Source of the DNA: Bog-756 sp963753905
GTDB taxonomy: Bacteria > Actinomycetota > Acidimicrobiia > Acidimicrobiales > RAAP-2
DNA length: 64,000 nt
Reading direction: 5' to 3'
NCBI GenBank assembly: GCA_963753905.1
Contig: CAVWDZ010000001.1
Coordinates: 1,426,001 to 1,490,000 of the forward strand
The stretch's first letter is position 1. Each line of letters starts with the position of its first letter. The position numbers were made by a program, and so were the translations under genes. The notes beneath the pieces are model-generated. The model did no database searches, was not told the DNA's origin, and was given only the letters and a program-made list of their open reading frames with translations. Of this stretch, positions 33,962-41,668 are shown piece after piece.

Positions 33962-34795
33962 CTACCCGTCGGCCAGGTGGAACTTCGCCCGGAGGATCGC
34001 GTGGAAGTCCCGGGTCCCGAAGGTCACCAGTCGAGCCGGGCGGACCCCCTCGCTGCAGGTCACGCTCGACCCGGGGTCGAGCGGTCCCGCCGTGATGCCG
34101 TCGACCACCAGCACCGCCGATCGCGGGCCGAGCACCTCGAGGTGCAACCGCTCCGACCGGTCGAGGACCAGCGGCCGGTCGAAGAGCATGTGGGGCGAGA
34201 CCGGGGTCAGGACGATGGCCCGCAGGCGGGGCGAGAGCAGGGGCCCGCGGGCGGAGAGGTTGTAGGCGGTCGAGCCGGTCGGGGTGGAGACGAGCAGCCC
34301 GTCGGCGGCATAGGTCACGAATGGTCGCTCGTCGATCGAGGCGGCGATGCGAACGGTGTGCCCCGGCACGGTCTTCTCGACAGTGGCCTCGTTGAGGGCG
34401 CGGTACTCGGACATCACCGCTCCGTCGGGCGACCGGGCGGTGACCTCCAGGGTCATCCGCTCCTCGACCCGGTAGTCACCGGCGAGGTACCGCTCGAGGG
34501 CGTCCTCCAATCCCGCCGGCTCGACCTCGGTGAGGTAGCCCAACTGGCCGAGGTTGACCCCGAGCACCGGGATGGAGCCGTCCTCGGCGCTGTCCACCGC
34601 CCGAAGCAACGTCCCGTCGCCGCCGAGGCTGACCACGAGTTCGGCGCCGTCGAGCACGACGGACCCGTCCGGCTGGAGCGCGCTGCGCGGGTCGTGGCCC
34701 CGCGCACCGAGCCAGGCAGTGGCCCGCTCGGCGAGTGCGCTCGCCTCGGCGCGAACGGGGTTGGTGTAGAAGGCGATGCGGGCCATCCCGGTCAC
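33962..34795 (-). CDS. nadK: NAD kinase
   Basis: 277 residues. GGDGTLLR (58-65) is the diphosphate-binding motif. NEATV, TPTGSTAYNLSARGPLL and PVSPHMLFDRP are conserved NAD-kinase motifs. It phosphorylates NAD to NADP in the cytosol. GTG 34795 overlaps the tlyA stop codon by 4 bases, although the ATG three codons later is also possible. tlyA-nadK-recN forms a typical actinobacterial cluster. Confidence 0.96.
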   Translation of the reverse strand: MTGMARIAFYTNPVRAEASALAERATAWLGARGHDPRSALQPDGSVVLDGAELVVSLGGDGTLLRAVDSAEDGSIPVLGVNLGQLGYLTEVEPAGLEDALERYLAGDYRVEERMTLEVTARSPDGAVMSEYRALNEATVEKTVPGHTVRIAASIDERPFVTYAADGLLVSTPTGSTAYNLSARGPLLSPRLRAIVLTPVSPHMLFDRPLVLDRSERLHLEVLGPRSAVLVVDGITAGPLDPGSSVTCSEGVRPARLVTFGTRDFHAILRAKFHLADG

Positions 34796-35664
34796 CCGCC
34801 GGCCGGCGCAGCGTCAGGGTGGGCCTCGTCGACGGCGGCGTCGAGCACCGCGTCGACCCCATCCGGCGCGATCGGCGGCGGTCCGATCCCTCCGGAGCCC
34901 GGAGGCCCCAGGCGGGCGTAGAGCAGGAATTCGACGTTGCCGGAATGGCCGGTGATCGGTGACGGCATGGCCCCCATGATGACTGCTCCGGCGGAGCGGA
35001 GGGAGCGAGCCACTTCGGCGAGCGTCCGGCGGTGCACGGCGGGGTCCCGGATCACCCCCTTCCCCCTGGAGGCCTCCCTTCGCCCTGCCTCGAACTGGGG
35101 CTTGACCAAGAGCACCATCGCTGCTCCCGGCACGGCCACGCCGCCGGTCAAGACGGGCACCGCGCGGGTCATCGAGATGAACGAGAGGTCTGCGGTGACC
35201 AGGTCTGCCGGCCGTCCCCCGAGCGTCTCGAGCGTGAGTGCACGCACGTCGAGTCGTTCGTGCACGACCACCCTCGGGTCGGCCCGCAGTTTCGGGTGGA
35301 GCTGGCCGTGCCCCACGTCGACCGCAACCACCTCCCTGGCGCCGCACTGGAGCAGGCAGTCGGTGAATCCCCCGGTCGAGGCGCCGACATCGAGCGCACG
35401 CAGACCCGTCGGGTCGAGCGCGAACCGGGTGAGCGCGGCGCTGAGCTTTTCGCCGCCCCTGCCCACGAAGCGCGGTGGATCGCCACGGAGCTCGATCGGT
35501 TCGGCCGGCGACACCAACCGGGCAGGTGTCTCGGCGATCGCTCCGGCGACGAGGACCGCCCCCCGACTGATCAGGGCGACGGCTTGCGGTCGACTCTCGA
35601 CCAGACCCCTGGCAACCAGCGCCCGGTCGAGCCGCTGTCGGGCAGGGCGGGAAGGAGGAGTCAG
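34792..35664 (-). CDS. tlyA: TlyA-family rRNA 2'-O-methyltransferase
   Basis: 290 residues. An S4 RNA-binding domain at about 10-60 (RLDRALVARGLVESRPQAVALI) is followed by an FtsJ-like SAM methyltransferase domain with motif I in LDVGASTGGFTDCLLQ (91-106), LVTADLSFISM and LVKPQFEAGR. Mycobacterial TlyA methylates 16S and 23S rRNA cytidines and affects capreomycin sensitivity. No ATG, GTG or TTG is available between the upstream gene and the S4 domain. The best start is a CTG (35664-35662) overlapping the phasin-like stop codon as CTGA. The 4-base coupling matches its neighbours. Confidence 0.93.
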   Translation of the reverse strand: MTPPSRPARQRLDRALVARGLVESRPQAVALISRGAVLVAGAIAETPARLVSPAEPIELRGDPPRFVGRGGEKLSAALTRFALDPTGLRALDVGASTGGFTDCLLQCGAREVVAVDVGHGQLHPKLRADPRVVVHERLDVRALTLETLGGRPADLVTADLSFISMTRAVPVLTGGVAVPGAAMVLLVKPQFEAGRREASRGKGVIRDPAVHRRTLAEVARSLRSAGAVIMGAMPSPITGHSGNVEFLLYARLGPPGSGGIGPPPIAPDGVDAVLDAAVDEAHPDAAPAGG

Positions 35665-36167
35665 CCCGCCGATCCCGTCCGGGGGTGCGTGACCCTGGTC
35701 GCCGGTGCCTTCTTGGCCGGCGCTTTCTTGCCGGCAGCCTTCTTCGGCGCAGCCTTCTTGGCGGCGGCAGCCTTCTTCGGCGCAGCCTTCTTGGCGGCGG
35801 CCTTCTTTGCCGGTGCCTTCTTCGGGGCAGCCTCCTTGGCGGACCCACGCTTCGAGGCGGCGTTCCGACCGGCTTCGGCGCTCCGGCCCAGCAGCGCTGC
35901 CACCTGGGTGGCCAGATCCTCGAGACTGGTGATGCCGACGCTGTCCAGCTGCCGGGCGACCTCGGTGCGGATCTGGCCCATCAGGGCCTCGCTCCCCTTC
36001 CTGCTCCGCTCGATGAGCTCGTCCACCTTCGCCCGGGCATCTCCGCCCTGCAGGTCGCCGCTCTGGACGAGCTCCTGCACGAGCGCCTCGGCCCGGCGCC
36101 GGGTCATGTGGGTGAAGGCGATCCCCGCGTCCAGATACCTCTGAAAGACGTCGTTGTTCTTGGCCAT
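35661..36167 (-). CDS. Phasin-like protein with histone H1-like AAKK tail
   Basis: 168 residues. Residues 1-100 form amphipathic helices (RRAEALVQELVQSGD, DELIERSRKGSEALMGQI) like phasins of the PhaF/PhaI type. Residues 105-158 are lysine/alanine/proline repeats (AAKKAAPKKA units) resembling histone H1 and PhaF tails, which bind DNA. It might tether polyhydroxyalkanoate or lipid granules to the nucleoid, or be a nucleoid protein; no other granule gene is in the window. TAGAGT lies exactly 6 bases before ATG. Its stop overlaps tlyA. Confidence 0.8.
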   Translation of the reverse strand: MAKNNDVFQRYLDAGIAFTHMTRRRAEALVQELVQSGDLQGGDARAKVDELIERSRKGSEALMGQIRTEVARQLDSVGITSLEDLATQVAALLGRSAEAGRNAASKRGSAKEAAPKKAPAKKAAAKKAAPKKAAAAKKAAPKKAAGKKAPAKKAPATRVTHPRTGSAG

Positions 36168-36173
36168 TTAGGC

Positions 36174-36179
36174 ACTCTA
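36174..36179 (-). promoter_or_regulatory. -10 box, leaderless promoter of phasin-like gene
   Basis: TAGAGT on the minus strand, exactly 6 bases before ATG 36167, in the 65-base gap after the HAD gene. Confidence 0.6.
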
Positions 36180-36232
36180 CCTGGACTGCTAGCTGATAGC
36201 AAGCACTTTTGCCGCAAGCACAGAGGACCGAC

Positions 36233-37030
36233 TCATGCTGCGGCGCTCTCGCCGACCAGGGTGGCGAAGTCGGGTGCATGCACGGCGACCGGGCAAGCAT
36301 CGAGCGGGGTGCCGGGGACGTACACCCCGGTCTCGACAAGAGCGAAGGGGATACCCAGGCGTTCGGCCAGACGGCCATCGGTACGCGGCTGATCGCCGAC
36401 CAGGACCACTCCGGGGTCTCCCGGCGCGAACCCGAAGCGGGACTGCAGGAACCCCACCATCGCCTCGTGGGGCTTGCCCGCGATCTCGGGGGTGACCCCA
36501 GAGGCCGTGGCAACCGCGGCCAGCAGTGCCCCCGCGCCGGGGACCAACCCCTTCGGTGTCGGGTGGGTCGGGTCCTCGTTGGTGGCGATCAAGCGGCCCG
36601 AGACGCGTGCCGCGTCGGCGATCGCAGCCAGCGACTCGAAGTCGAAGGTGCGGCTCCACCCGACCACCGCGGCATCGCACGGCCCGACGGCGGTCACACC
36701 GACGGCGCGTGCCTCGAGGGCCTCGCGCACGCCGGCCTCGGCCAGGATCCGCACGGTCTGTCCCGGGGCGAGCATCGAGGCAGCGACCGCGGCCGAGGTC
36801 ACGAGGTCGGCCTCCGTCGCCTCGATGCCGATCCGGGTGAGGCGCGCCAGCAGCTCTGCCGTGGTCGGCGCCGAGTTGTTGGTGGCGAAGACCACCCGCG
36901 CGCCGCGCCTCCGGAGAGAGGTCACCGCGCCGGACGGATCGCCGATCGGCTCACCGGACAACCAGATCACGCCGTCGAGATCGACCACCCAGAGCGAGGC
37001 GGTCGCGAAGGCCGCGCTCGGACCGGTCAT
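36233..37030 (-). CDS. HAD-superfamily hydrolase, subfamily IIA (NagD-like)
   Basis: 265 residues. The nucleophile motif is VVDLDGVIWLSG, motif II is FATNNSAPT, and the C-terminal motif reads VLVGDQPRTDGRLAERLG, where the usual GDRxxTD is GDQPRTD. A C2-type cap lies between motifs II and III. The subfamily dephosphorylates small phosphates such as phosphoglycolate, 4-nitrophenyl phosphate or nucleotides. ATG overlaps the desaturase stop codon by 4 bases. A HAD gene of this type beside tlyA-nadK-recN is common in actinomycetes. Confidence 0.9.
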   Translation of the reverse strand: MTGPSAAFATASLWVVDLDGVIWLSGEPIGDPSGAVTSLRRRGARVVFATNNSAPTTAELLARLTRIGIEATEADLVTSAAVAASMLAPGQTVRILAEAGVREALEARAVGVTAVGPCDAAVVGWSRTFDFESLAAIADAARVSGRLIATNEDPTHPTPKGLVPGAGALLAAVATASGVTPEIAGKPHEAMVGFLQSRFGFAPGDPGVVLVGDQPRTDGRLAERLGIPFALVETGVYVPGTPLDACPVAVHAPDFATLVGESAAA

Positions 37031-38202
37031 CCGTTCGGGGGAGACTCCGCCTTGGTCCCTTTCCGTGCACGCCGGGTCACAGCGGCCAGACGGTCAGCGG
37101 AAGCCAGTGCTTGTGAGATCAGGCTCGACAGGGTCGAGAGCGGCTCCTCGTCCGGTGCCGCCGGGGCCGGGGGTCCCGGCTCCTGCGACGCCGCCGGCTC
37201 CGCAGCAGGGTGCGTAGCTGCTCCCTCGGGCGACGCCGGGGTCGGACGGGCGCTCAGGTCGGCGATGCGCTCGCCGGTGATGCGCGCTGCCCGTTCCCAG
37301 TAGGAACGGAACATGCCGATGTCGAACGCCCCGTCGCGGACCCGGGCCTGATGCAGCAGACGGGAGGGTGGCTTCTTCAGATCCCCGACCACCCGGAGCG
37401 TGGCGAGACCGCGCAGCACGTACCAGGTCGGGTCGAATTCCCACCAGGTGAAGCCCTGGCGCACCGAGGCCGGCAGGTAGTGGTGGTTGTTGTGCCATCC
37501 CTCACCGCCGGTGACCAGGGCGACGAACAGGGAATTGCGGCTGGTGTCCGGGGTCGCGTATCGCCGGCGGCCGACGATGTGCGCAAGGGAGTTGACCAGG
37601 AAGGTGGCGTGCCAGAGCAGCACCGTCGAGAGGAAGAAGCCGATGAACAGGCCGCCCCACCCACCGATTGCGAAGCAGGCGATCCCGAGGGCCCATGGCC
37701 CGACCCAGTTGAACCGCTCCAGCAGCCGGAGCTCGGGGTAGGCGGCGAAGTCCTTGATGTCGTCGAGGTCGGTCTCCTTGTACTTGGTGGAGAGGATCCA
37801 TCCGACGTGACTCCACCAGAAGCCGTCGCGGGGCGAGTGGACGTCGTCATCGAGATCCGTGAACCGGTGGTGGGCACGATGGTGACTGGCCCACCAGAGC
37901 GGTCCCTTCTGGGCAGCGGTGGTCCCGCCGAACGCAATCACGAACTGCGCCACCCGACCCATCTTGTAGCTGCGGTGCGAGAAGTACCGGTGGTACCCGG
38001 CCGTGATGCAGAACATCCGGGTCACGTAGAGGACGCCGCACAGGACCCAGTCCTTCCAGGTCACCTGCACGAAGAACGCACCGAGCGGCAGGAGGTGCAC
38101 GAGGAAGAACGGGATGCTCGACATCCAGTCGGTTCGCGGCGGATCCGGATCGGCCAATCCGGGCCCCTGCGTGCCTGCCTGTTCGGTGGTGGATGCGGTC
38201 AT
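37027..38202 (-). CDS. Acyl-CoA delta-9 desaturase family fatty acid desaturase
   Basis: A 391-residue integral membrane di-iron desaturase introducing a cis double bond into fatty acyl chains. The three histidine boxes are HRYFSH (71-76), HHRAHH (107-112) and HNNHH in GWHNNHHYLP. Four hydrophobic spans are arranged as in stearoyl-CoA desaturases. The C-terminal 70 residues are a proline/alanine-rich extension beyond the usual end. GGAGG lies about 12 bases before the ATG and TAGGCT further upstream may be its -10 box. It is coupled to the HAD gene by ATGA. Confidence 0.92.
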   Translation of the reverse strand: MTASTTEQAGTQGPGLADPDPPRTDWMSSIPFFLVHLLPLGAFFVQVTWKDWVLCGVLYVTRMFCITAGYHRYFSHRSYKMGRVAQFVIAFGGTTAAQKGPLWWASHHRAHHRFTDLDDDVHSPRDGFWWSHVGWILSTKYKETDLDDIKDFAAYPELRLLERFNWVGPWALGIACFAIGGWGGLFIGFFLSTVLLWHATFLVNSLAHIVGRRRYATPDTSRNSLFVALVTGGEGWHNNHHYLPASVRQGFTWWEFDPTWYVLRGLATLRVVGDLKKPPSRLLHQARVRDGAFDIGMFRSYWERAARITGERIADLSARPTPASPEGAATHPAAEPAASQEPGPPAPAAPDEEPLSTLSSLISQALASADRLAAVTRRARKGTKAESPPNG

Positions 38203-38288
38203 GGGAACGGGCCGCCTCCTACCGACGACAAGGGGCAGAGCCTACCCGACGATCTGCCCCGGGCGCAGCGATATGACCGGCCGTGCGA

Positions 38289-39353
38289 TCAGCTCGGAAC
38301 GTAGAGATCACCGTCGGGGCCCTCGGTGATCCTGATGGAGGTGAGCCCGGTGGGAGCCGGCCCCTGCAGGAGCGCACCGGTGCGGGCGTCGAACTCGGAC
38401 CCGTGACAGGGACAGGCGATGATCTTGGCCGAGGACTGGTAGGCGACGGTGCATCCCTCGTGCGGGCACACCGCATCGAAGGCGACGAACTCCCCCGCCT
38501 TCTGCTGGATCACGATCGCCGGATTGCCGGTCGGAGGATCGGTGAAGCTGGCCGACCCGCCCACCGGCACGGCGGATGACGCGCCCAGGTCGGTCCCCTT
38601 TGGTTCCCGCACGGGCGCGGTCGACGAGGTGGCGGATCCCCCACCCGACGCGGTCGTCGTGGTCGTGGACCCTCCCCCACCGCCGGTGAGCGTCGGTACC
38701 CTGTTGCCGGACGTCGAGGCCGGCGCGAGCGCCCGGCCGATGCCGGCGGCGACACCGGCGACCAGGACCGCTGCCCCGGCGACGACGGCCGCCACGAACC
38801 CGGTCGTGACGACCTCGCGGCGCGAGACGGACGCTGCGGCCACGCCCGGCTCGGTCACCTGGGCCCGACGCCGGGCCAGCCAGGTGTCCAGGGCGGGGGC
38901 GCCCCCTGCGCCGGCCAGGACGATGGGTGTCCAGGCGAACAGGAAGACGATGTCGGCACCGGTGTAATAGGGGCTGCTGTGGAAGGAGACGGAGAGGAAG
39001 AGCCCGAAGGAGAGTGCCATGCCCCCGGTCGCGGCCACCCGGGTGAGCAGACCGCACAGCGCCCCGATGCCGATTGCGACCTCGGCCAGGGCGATGAGCA
39101 GGCCGACGAGGGACGCCGACGAGACGAGGTGGCTCAACAACGAGTGGATGGGGCTCAGCCGGGCCGCACCGGCCAGCTGGGCGTGGATCGAGATCGGACT
39201 CGTCGTGCGGAAGAAGTCGGGGTTGGCGAGCTTCTGGAGTCCGGCGAACAGGAAGGTGGCACCCAGGAAGAGACGCAGGGGCAGCAGGTACCAGCCCACC
39301 GCGACGGTCCCGTCCGACCCACGCACCCGCCAGAGGACGGACGTCCCTTCCAT
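38289..39353 (-). CDS. DoxX-Rieske fusion membrane protein with internal Tat-like signal
   Basis: About 354 residues. A DoxX-type four-helix membrane domain (17-155; LRLFLGATFLFAGLQKLANP) is joined to a Rieske [2Fe-2S] domain. The cluster motifs are CPHEGC (296-301) and CPCHGS (314-319). Between them SRREVVTTGFVAAVVAG (177 onward) has a twin arginine before a hydrophobic helix. A Gly/Thr/Ser-rich linker (225-255) follows. I infer a Sec-inserted first part and a Tat-exported Rieske domain facing outside, handling quinone or thiosulfate electrons. ATG 39353 is preferred over GTG 39383 because TAGCGT lies 8 bases upstream. Confidence 0.88.
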   Translation of the reverse strand: MEGTSVLWRVRGSDGTVAVGWYLLPLRLFLGATFLFAGLQKLANPDFFRTTSPISIHAQLAGAARLSPIHSLLSHLVSSASLVGLLIALAEVAIGIGALCGLLTRVAATGGMALSFGLFLSVSFHSSPYYTGADIVFLFAWTPIVLAGAGGAPALDTWLARRRAQVTEPGVAAASVSRREVVTTGFVAAVVAGAAVLVAGVAAGIGRALAPASTSGNRVPTLTGGGGGSTTTTTASGGGSATSSTAPVREPKGTDLGASSAVPVGGSASFTDPPTGNPAIVIQQKAGEFVAFDAVCPHEGCTVAYQSSAKIIACPCHGSEFDARTGALLQGPAPTGLTSIRITEGPDGDLYVPS

Positions 39354-39361
39354 GCCCGGGA

Positions 39362-39367
39362 ACGCTA
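39362..39367 (-). promoter_or_regulatory. -10 box, promoter of DoxX-Rieske gene
   Basis: TAGCGT on the minus strand, 8 bases before ATG 39353. It decides the start against the GTG 30 bases upstream. Confidence 0.45.
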
Positions 39368-39406
39368 CAAGCTGCCACTGCACGATCCGCCTCGCCCCGG
39401 GGCGTC

Positions 39407-39412
39407 TACGAT
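39407..39412 (+). promoter_or_regulatory. -10 box, leaderless promoter of 39.4-kb membrane protein
   Basis: TACGAT on the plus strand, exactly 6 bases before GTG 39419. It is divergent from the DoxX-Rieske promoter. Confidence 0.6.
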
Positions 39413-39418
39413 TGCGGC

Positions 39419-39868
39419 GTGGATCACGCCGCGGCGACAGTCACCGACACGATCGGCACCCGGCGACCGGTCGGGACCGGGAAGCGCTCCGGTCGGCCAG
39501 CCCGTGAGCGTTCACGAGCCGACCAGACCATGCGGCGGGTGCTGCGGGTCCCCGAACAGCAGGCCCCGATCCCCGAATCGGAGACCCACCGCATCTTCGG
39601 GCTTTCGATCCTCCTCTCGGCCACCCGTTGCCTGCTCGGCTACATCGTGTTGCCGATCGTGCTCCCGGCGGTCGGCATCGCCCGCGGGCTCGGGCCTGCC
39701 CTCTCGATTCCCATCGGGATGCTCGCGTTCACCTTCGACTACCTCGGGATGCGGCGGTTCTGGCTCGCCGACCACCACCGGCGCTGGGCCTTCTCTGCGA
39801 TCTACGCCGCGGTCGGGACGATGGTGCTCGCGCTTCTGATCGTCGATATCGCCCACGTCGTGGGCTGA
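39419..39868 (+). CDS. Small membrane protein with three hydrophobic segments
   Basis: 149 residues. A basic, disordered N-terminus (about 1-50) leads into hydrophobic spans near 60-85, 90-108 and 122-147 (YAAVGTMVLALLIVDIAHVV). FTFDYLGMRRFWLADHHRRW between the last two is a positively charged loop. I do not recognise a named family; similar short proteins occur near DoxX and VOC genes in actinomycetes. The GTG start has a -10 box 6 bases away and no ribosome binding site. The VOC gene follows 37 bases later. Confidence 0.78.
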   Translation: MDHAAATVTDTIGTRRPVGTGKRSGRPARERSRADQTMRRVLRVPEQQAPIPESETHRIFGLSILLSATRCLLGYIVLPIVLPAVGIARGLGPALSIPIGMLAFTFDYLGMRRFWLADHHRRWAFSAIYAAVGTMVLALLIVDIAHVVG

Positions 39869-39904
39869 GCGCCCGATGCACAGCGAACAGAAGCCGGCCG
39901 GCCC

Positions 39905-40381
39905 GTGTTGACCATGGGCCTCAACCACGTGGCCACCCTCACCAACGACTCGGCCCGGCTGCACCGCTTCTACGAGGAGGTCTTCGAGGCCGAAGTGGTC
40001 CGGGACGGACCGGAGGTCGACGAGAACAGCGGCGTCCGGCTCTCGATCGTCAAGATCGGCCCCTGGTCCGAGCTCAACGTGTTCCAGATCGCGGGGAACA
40101 CCGAGGCCGACCGGCAGGTCCCGATGTTCGGTCGGGGTCGGCTCGACCACTTCGCGCTCCAGGCGGCATCCCTCGAAGCCTTCGAGACCATCCGTGACCG
40201 GCTCATGTCCCGCGGTGCCGCCGACTCCTTCGTGACCGATTTCGGTCCCGTCCTCAGCGTCTTCTTCCGCGATCCCGACGGACTCGAAGGCGAGGTCTGC
40301 GTGACCAATCCGGACGCCCGGCCGGGGATCACCCACCCGCCGGGCACCCCCGCCGCCCGGTACGTGGCCAGCGCCGACTGA
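39905..40381 (+). CDS. VOC family protein (dioxygenase/glyoxalase fold)
   Basis: 158 residues. GLNHVATLTNDSARLHRFYEEVF opens the first beta-alpha-beta-beta unit, and RLDHFALQAASLEAF opens the second, with H residues placed as metal ligands. FFRDPDGLEGEVCV supplies the closing glutamate. Members include glyoxalases, epimerases and extradiol dioxygenases; the substrate is not predictable. The start is GTG 39905 or ATG 39914. Its position just ahead of the sulfotransferase and SDR genes suggests a part in the catabolic region, but an intergenic gap of 90 bases separates them. Confidence 0.85.
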   Translation: MLTMGLNHVATLTNDSARLHRFYEEVFEAEVVRDGPEVDENSGVRLSIVKIGPWSELNVFQIAGNTEADRQVPMFGRGRLDHFALQAASLEAFETIRDRLMSRGAADSFVTDFGPVLSVFFRDPDGLEGEVCVTNPDARPGITHPPGTPAARYVASAD

Positions 40382-40471
40382 GGCCCGGCGGGCCTCCCCC
40401 TCCCCGCCCGACCGGGCTGCGTATCCTCGGGGCACGCACTCGAGGAACGCCCTCGGGCCGAGGGAGGAACG

Positions 40472-41650
40472 ATGGGCGACGACCTGTTCGGGACGGACTC
40501 CCTCGTCGATGCCGCCCGGGCGGCGACCGGGCTCGAGGACCTCGGCGAACCCTCCTGGCGAGAGGGGCTGGGGCGACTCCTCGACGATCTCGCCGGGCCC
40601 GCCCGCCTCAACGACCTCGGCCGCACGATCGTCGAGTCAGAGATGGTGGGCTACCTCTCGACCCGGATGGCGATCCTCGACTGGCGGCGGGTCCACCCGG
40701 AGGTGGCCGAGGGACCGGTCGACCGCCCGATCGTGATCGTGGGCCAGCCGCGGACCGGCACCACCATCCTCTACGACCTGCTCGCCCAGGACCCCGCCAA
40801 CCGGGCACCGTTGACCTGGGAGGTCGATCGGCCCTGTCCCCCGCCCGAGACGGCCACCTATGAGGACGACCCGCGGATTGCCGAGGCGGATGCGAGCGCG
40901 GCGCTGCCCGACCTGATCATCCCCGGCTTCACCCGATTCCACCCCCTCGGCGCCCGGCTCGCCCAGGAGTGCGTGCGCATGACCGGGAGCGACTTCCGGT
41001 CGATGATCTTCCCGACCCAGTACGACGTGCCCGCGTACAACCGGTGGCTCCTCCGCGAGGCGGACATGGCTCCCGCCTACCGCTGGCACCGGATCTACCT
41101 GCAGCACCTCCAGAGCCGGCACCACGGCGAACGGTGGCTCCTCAAGTCGCCCGCGCACCTCTGGTGCCTCGGGGCCCTGATAGCGGAGTACCCCGACGCA
41201 GTGATCGTGCAGACCCACCGCGATCCGGTTCGGGTCATCTCCTCGATCAGTGCCCTGGTGTCGCTGCTCCGGAGCATGGCCAGCGACCACAGCTCGGTGG
41301 CCCGCGCCGCCCAGCAGTATTCCGAGGACATCCTCCTCGGCCTCGAACGCTCGATCGAGGCCCGACGGGACGGCACGCTGCCGGCCGGGCAGGTGGTCGA
41401 CGTCCAGTTCCACGAGTTCATGACCGATCCCTTCGCGACGATCGCGGCGGTCTACGCGGCGGTCGGCCTCGAGTACACCGCCGATGCCGAGGCGCGGATG
41501 CGTGCGTTCCTCGACACCCATCCGGGCGACGGCGGAGGTGGTGGCAGCCGGTACACCTTCGCCGAGACCGGCCTCGACCTCGCGAGCCTCCGCGAGCGCA
41601 GCCGCGCCTACCAGGAGTACTTCGACGTCCCCAGTGAAGAGATCGTCTGA
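40472..41650 (+). CDS. Sulfotransferase family protein
   Basis: 392 residues. The PAPS 5'-phosphosulfate loop is GQPRTGTT (91-98). LLKSPAHLW and QTHRDPVRVISSIS are the 3'-phosphate and family motifs. The protein matches the larger actinobacterial sulfotransferase (Sulfotransfer_3) group, often found near lipid or steroid genes. It would move sulfate from PAPS to a hydroxyl acceptor. GGGAGG lies 5 bases before ATG, one of the clearer ribosome binding sites here. It converges on the SDR gene with an 18-base gap. Confidence 0.9.
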   Translation: MGDDLFGTDSLVDAARAATGLEDLGEPSWREGLGRLLDDLAGPARLNDLGRTIVESEMVGYLSTRMAILDWRRVHPEVAEGPVDRPIVIVGQPRTGTTILYDLLAQDPANRAPLTWEVDRPCPPPETATYEDDPRIAEADASAALPDLIIPGFTRFHPLGARLAQECVRMTGSDFRSMIFPTQYDVPAYNRWLLREADMAPAYRWHRIYLQHLQSRHHGERWLLKSPAHLWCLGALIAEYPDAVIVQTHRDPVRVISSISALVSLLRSMASDHSSVARAAQQYSEDILLGLERSIEARRDGTLPAGQVVDVQFHEFMTDPFATIAAVYAAVGLEYTADAEARMRAFLDTHPGDGGGGGSRYTFAETGLDLASLRERSRAYQEYFDVPSEEIV

Positions 41651-41668
41651 CGTCGGCGGGTGTGATCC

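Noticed and set aside
35690..35850. Tandem DNA repeats
   Set aside because: They are the coding repeats for the AAKK tail of the phasin-like protein, a low-complexity protein feature and not an independent repeat element.
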